Source of the DNA: Acidiferrobacter sp.
Lineage (GTDB): Bacteria; Pseudomonadota; Gammaproteobacteria; Acidiferrobacterales; Acidiferrobacteraceae
Assembly (NCBI GenBank): GCA_027335965.1
Contig: DAHWGZ010000097.1
Coordinates: 1-6,441 of the forward strand
Direction of reading: 5' to 3'
DNA length: 6,441 bases
Below are positions 5,781 to 6,441 of the stretch, in pieces. The notes beneath the pieces were generated by a model. It ran no database searches. It was not told where the DNA came from and saw only the letters and a program-made list of their open reading frames with translations. A program made the translations under genes and the position numbers. How positions within the stretch are numbered: the stretch's first letter is position 1; each line of letters opens with the position of its first letter.

Positions 5781-5817
5781 AGGGTGAGCGGGGGTCCGCC
5801 GGCTTGCCGCTCATCCT
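5781..5817. repeat. 11-bp inverted repeat
   Basis: AGGGTGAGCGG (5781-5791) is the reverse complement of CCGCTCATCCT (5807-5817) except at one position, which is still a G-U pair in RNA (5784/5814). The loop is 15 bases and GC-rich (5792-5806). No T-tract follows. It could be a transcript-end stem acting with the hairpin just upstream, or an operator-like site for the DUF2784 gene that starts 116 bases further on. Confidence 0.5.
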
Positions 5818-5932
5818 TCGACGAATACCCCGACCACCGGCGCCCGCGTCTTTCTCCGCGTGTTGCGAGGACGCGCGTGGGGCGTGCGCAGGCGCCGCGC
5901 GGCGGGGTGGCGGCCGGGCGAGGGAGGCTTGC

Positions 5933-6313
5933 ATGATGATCGAGTCCTACGGGGCCGATGCGGTCCTGGTCGTGCATTTCGCTTATGTGGCGTTTGTCGC
6001 GAGCGGGTTTTTTCTGATCCCGCTGGGGGCGTGGCGCGCCTGGCGGTGGACGCGCAGTGTCCGCTATCGGGTTTTGCATGGGGTTGCGATCGCCTATGTG
6101 GCCTTTGAGCAGCTGTTTGGCATCCCCTGTCCCTTGACGCTTTGGGAATACCGGTTGCGCGGCGGGGTCGGCGCGCCGCGCGCCTTCGTGCCGCGCCTGC
6201 TGCAGGCGGTGCTCTTCCATGAATGGCCGCCGCCGGTCTTTACCGGGCTCTACCTGGGGCTCGTGGCGTTGGCGCTGTTTTATTGGTGGCGGCTGCCGCC
6301 CGATCATTACTGA
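5933..6313 (+). CDS. DUF2784 family membrane protein
   Basis: This 126-residue inner-membrane protein matches the DUF2784 family pattern: a first hydrophobic segment with a conserved His (VLVVHFAYVAFVASGFFLIP, about 11-30), an Arg/Trp-rich loop (GAWRAWRW, 32-39), RVLHGVAIAYVAFEQLFGI (46-64) leading to the hallmark CPLTLWE (66-72), LFHEWPP (94-100), and a last membrane segment at about 102-119. The family usually has about 110-130 residues; its function is unknown. The start is the first of two adjacent ATGs (5933 and 5936), with AGGGAGG (5921-5927) 5 or 8 bases upstream, so either ATG could be used. A frame open further upstream lacks a ribosome binding site and encodes unlikely sequence. uppP follows 81 bases downstream with its own promoter. 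Confidence 0.88.
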   Translation: MMIESYGADAVLVVHFAYVAFVASGFFLIPLGAWRAWRWTRSVRYRVLHGVAIAYVAFEQLFGIPCPLTLWEYRLRGGVGAPRAFVPRLLQAVLFHEWPPPVFTGLYLGLVALALFYWWRLPPDHY

Positions 6314-6339
6314 GGGACCTTGTGAGGCCCGAGGTCGCC

Positions 6340-6368
6340 TTGGCGCGTGCGCGATGGTCCTTTATACT
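6340..6368 (+). promoter_or_regulatory. Sigma-70 promoter of uppP
   Basis: TTGGCG (6340-6345) and TATACT (6363-6368) are separated by exactly 17 bases; the -10 matches 5 of 6 consensus positions and the -35 begins TTG. Transcription would start near 6375, giving a leader of about 20 bases before the uppP ATG. This is the best sigma-70 promoter in the window. Confidence 0.7.
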
Positions 6369-6394
6369 CCGGCGAACACATCGAGGGACGCGGT

Positions 6395-6441
6395 ATGCAG
6401 TTGGGGCAGATGCTGGTGTTGGCGGTGGTTCAGGGCGTCAC
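6395..6441 (+). CDS. uppP: Undecaprenyl-diphosphatase UppP/BacA, N-terminal fragment
   Basis: The window ends after 16 codons, reading MQLGQMLVLAVVQGVT. This fits the start of UppP (BacA), where a hydrophobic segment with V(V/I)(Q/E)G(V/L)T leads into the conserved EFLP(I/V)SS motif, which would lie just beyond the edge. UppP is an integral membrane enzyme that removes a phosphate from undecaprenyl diphosphate so the lipid carrier can be reused for peptidoglycan and other envelope polymers; it confers bacitracin tolerance when abundant. GAGGGA (6383-6388) lies 6 bases before the ATG, and a sigma-70 promoter lies at 6340-6368. The call rests on a short fragment. Confidence 0.75.
   Translation, partial: MQLGQMLVLAVVQGV

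Noticed and set aside
5848..5878. CGCGTC...GACGCG inverted repeat upstream of DUF2784
   Set aside because: The stem is only 6 bp with a loop of about 19 bases in very GC-rich DNA, which is expected by chance.
5585..6307. Minus-strand open frame (240 codons) across the gap and the DUF2784 gene
   Set aside because: It is opposite a recognised membrane protein and the end of the GGDEF domain; the product is Arg/Pro-rich with no domain.

Overview
The window is GC-rich DNA (roughly two thirds G+C by eye), densely packed with chromosomal genes of a Gram-negative bacterium. The evidence for Gram-negative is a periplasmic glucan protein (OpgG/OpgD family), an outer-membrane beta-barrel protein and an RhlE-type RNA helicase. 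The gene set and protein style suit a high-GC gamma- or betaproteobacterium; the exact taxon cannot be read from the sequence. I see no mobile element, phage gene, CRISPR array, tRNA or rRNA.

Layout. (1) Positions 3-794 (+) hold the C-terminal half of an OpgG/OpgD-type periplasmic glucan protein, cut by the left edge. (2) A small outer-membrane barrel gene (806-1357, -) converges on it. (3) Its start codon interlocks with that of a divergent SAM-dependent methyltransferase (1356-1982, +), so the two start codons share bases of a CATG. (4) A membrane-anchored protein of unknown function (1967-2539, +) overlaps the methyltransferase end by 16 bases. (5) A gene-free, hairpin-rich stretch of about 300 bases leads into (6) an RhlE-like DEAD-box RNA helicase (2841-4175, +), closed by a textbook intrinsic terminator (4220-4251). 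(7) A near-consensus sigma-54-type promoter sequence precedes a MASE4-GGDEF diguanylate cyclase (GTG start at 4327, ends 5742). (8) About 190 bases with two inverted repeats precede a DUF2784 membrane protein (5933-6313). (9) A good sigma-70 promoter and the first 16 codons of uppP/bacA (undecaprenyl-diphosphatase) run off the right edge.

How the genes relate. This is a run of short independent transcription units rather than one pathway. Several products concern the cell envelope: periplasmic glucan, an outer-membrane barrel, two membrane proteins of unknown role and lipid-carrier recycling. Two are global: RNA remodelling and c-di-GMP signalling. I found no convincing new multi-gene system. 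The points most worth checking are the sigma-54-like element before the diguanylate cyclase, the interlocked divergent start codons, the structured gap before the helicase and an 11-bp inverted repeat downstream of the diguanylate cyclase.
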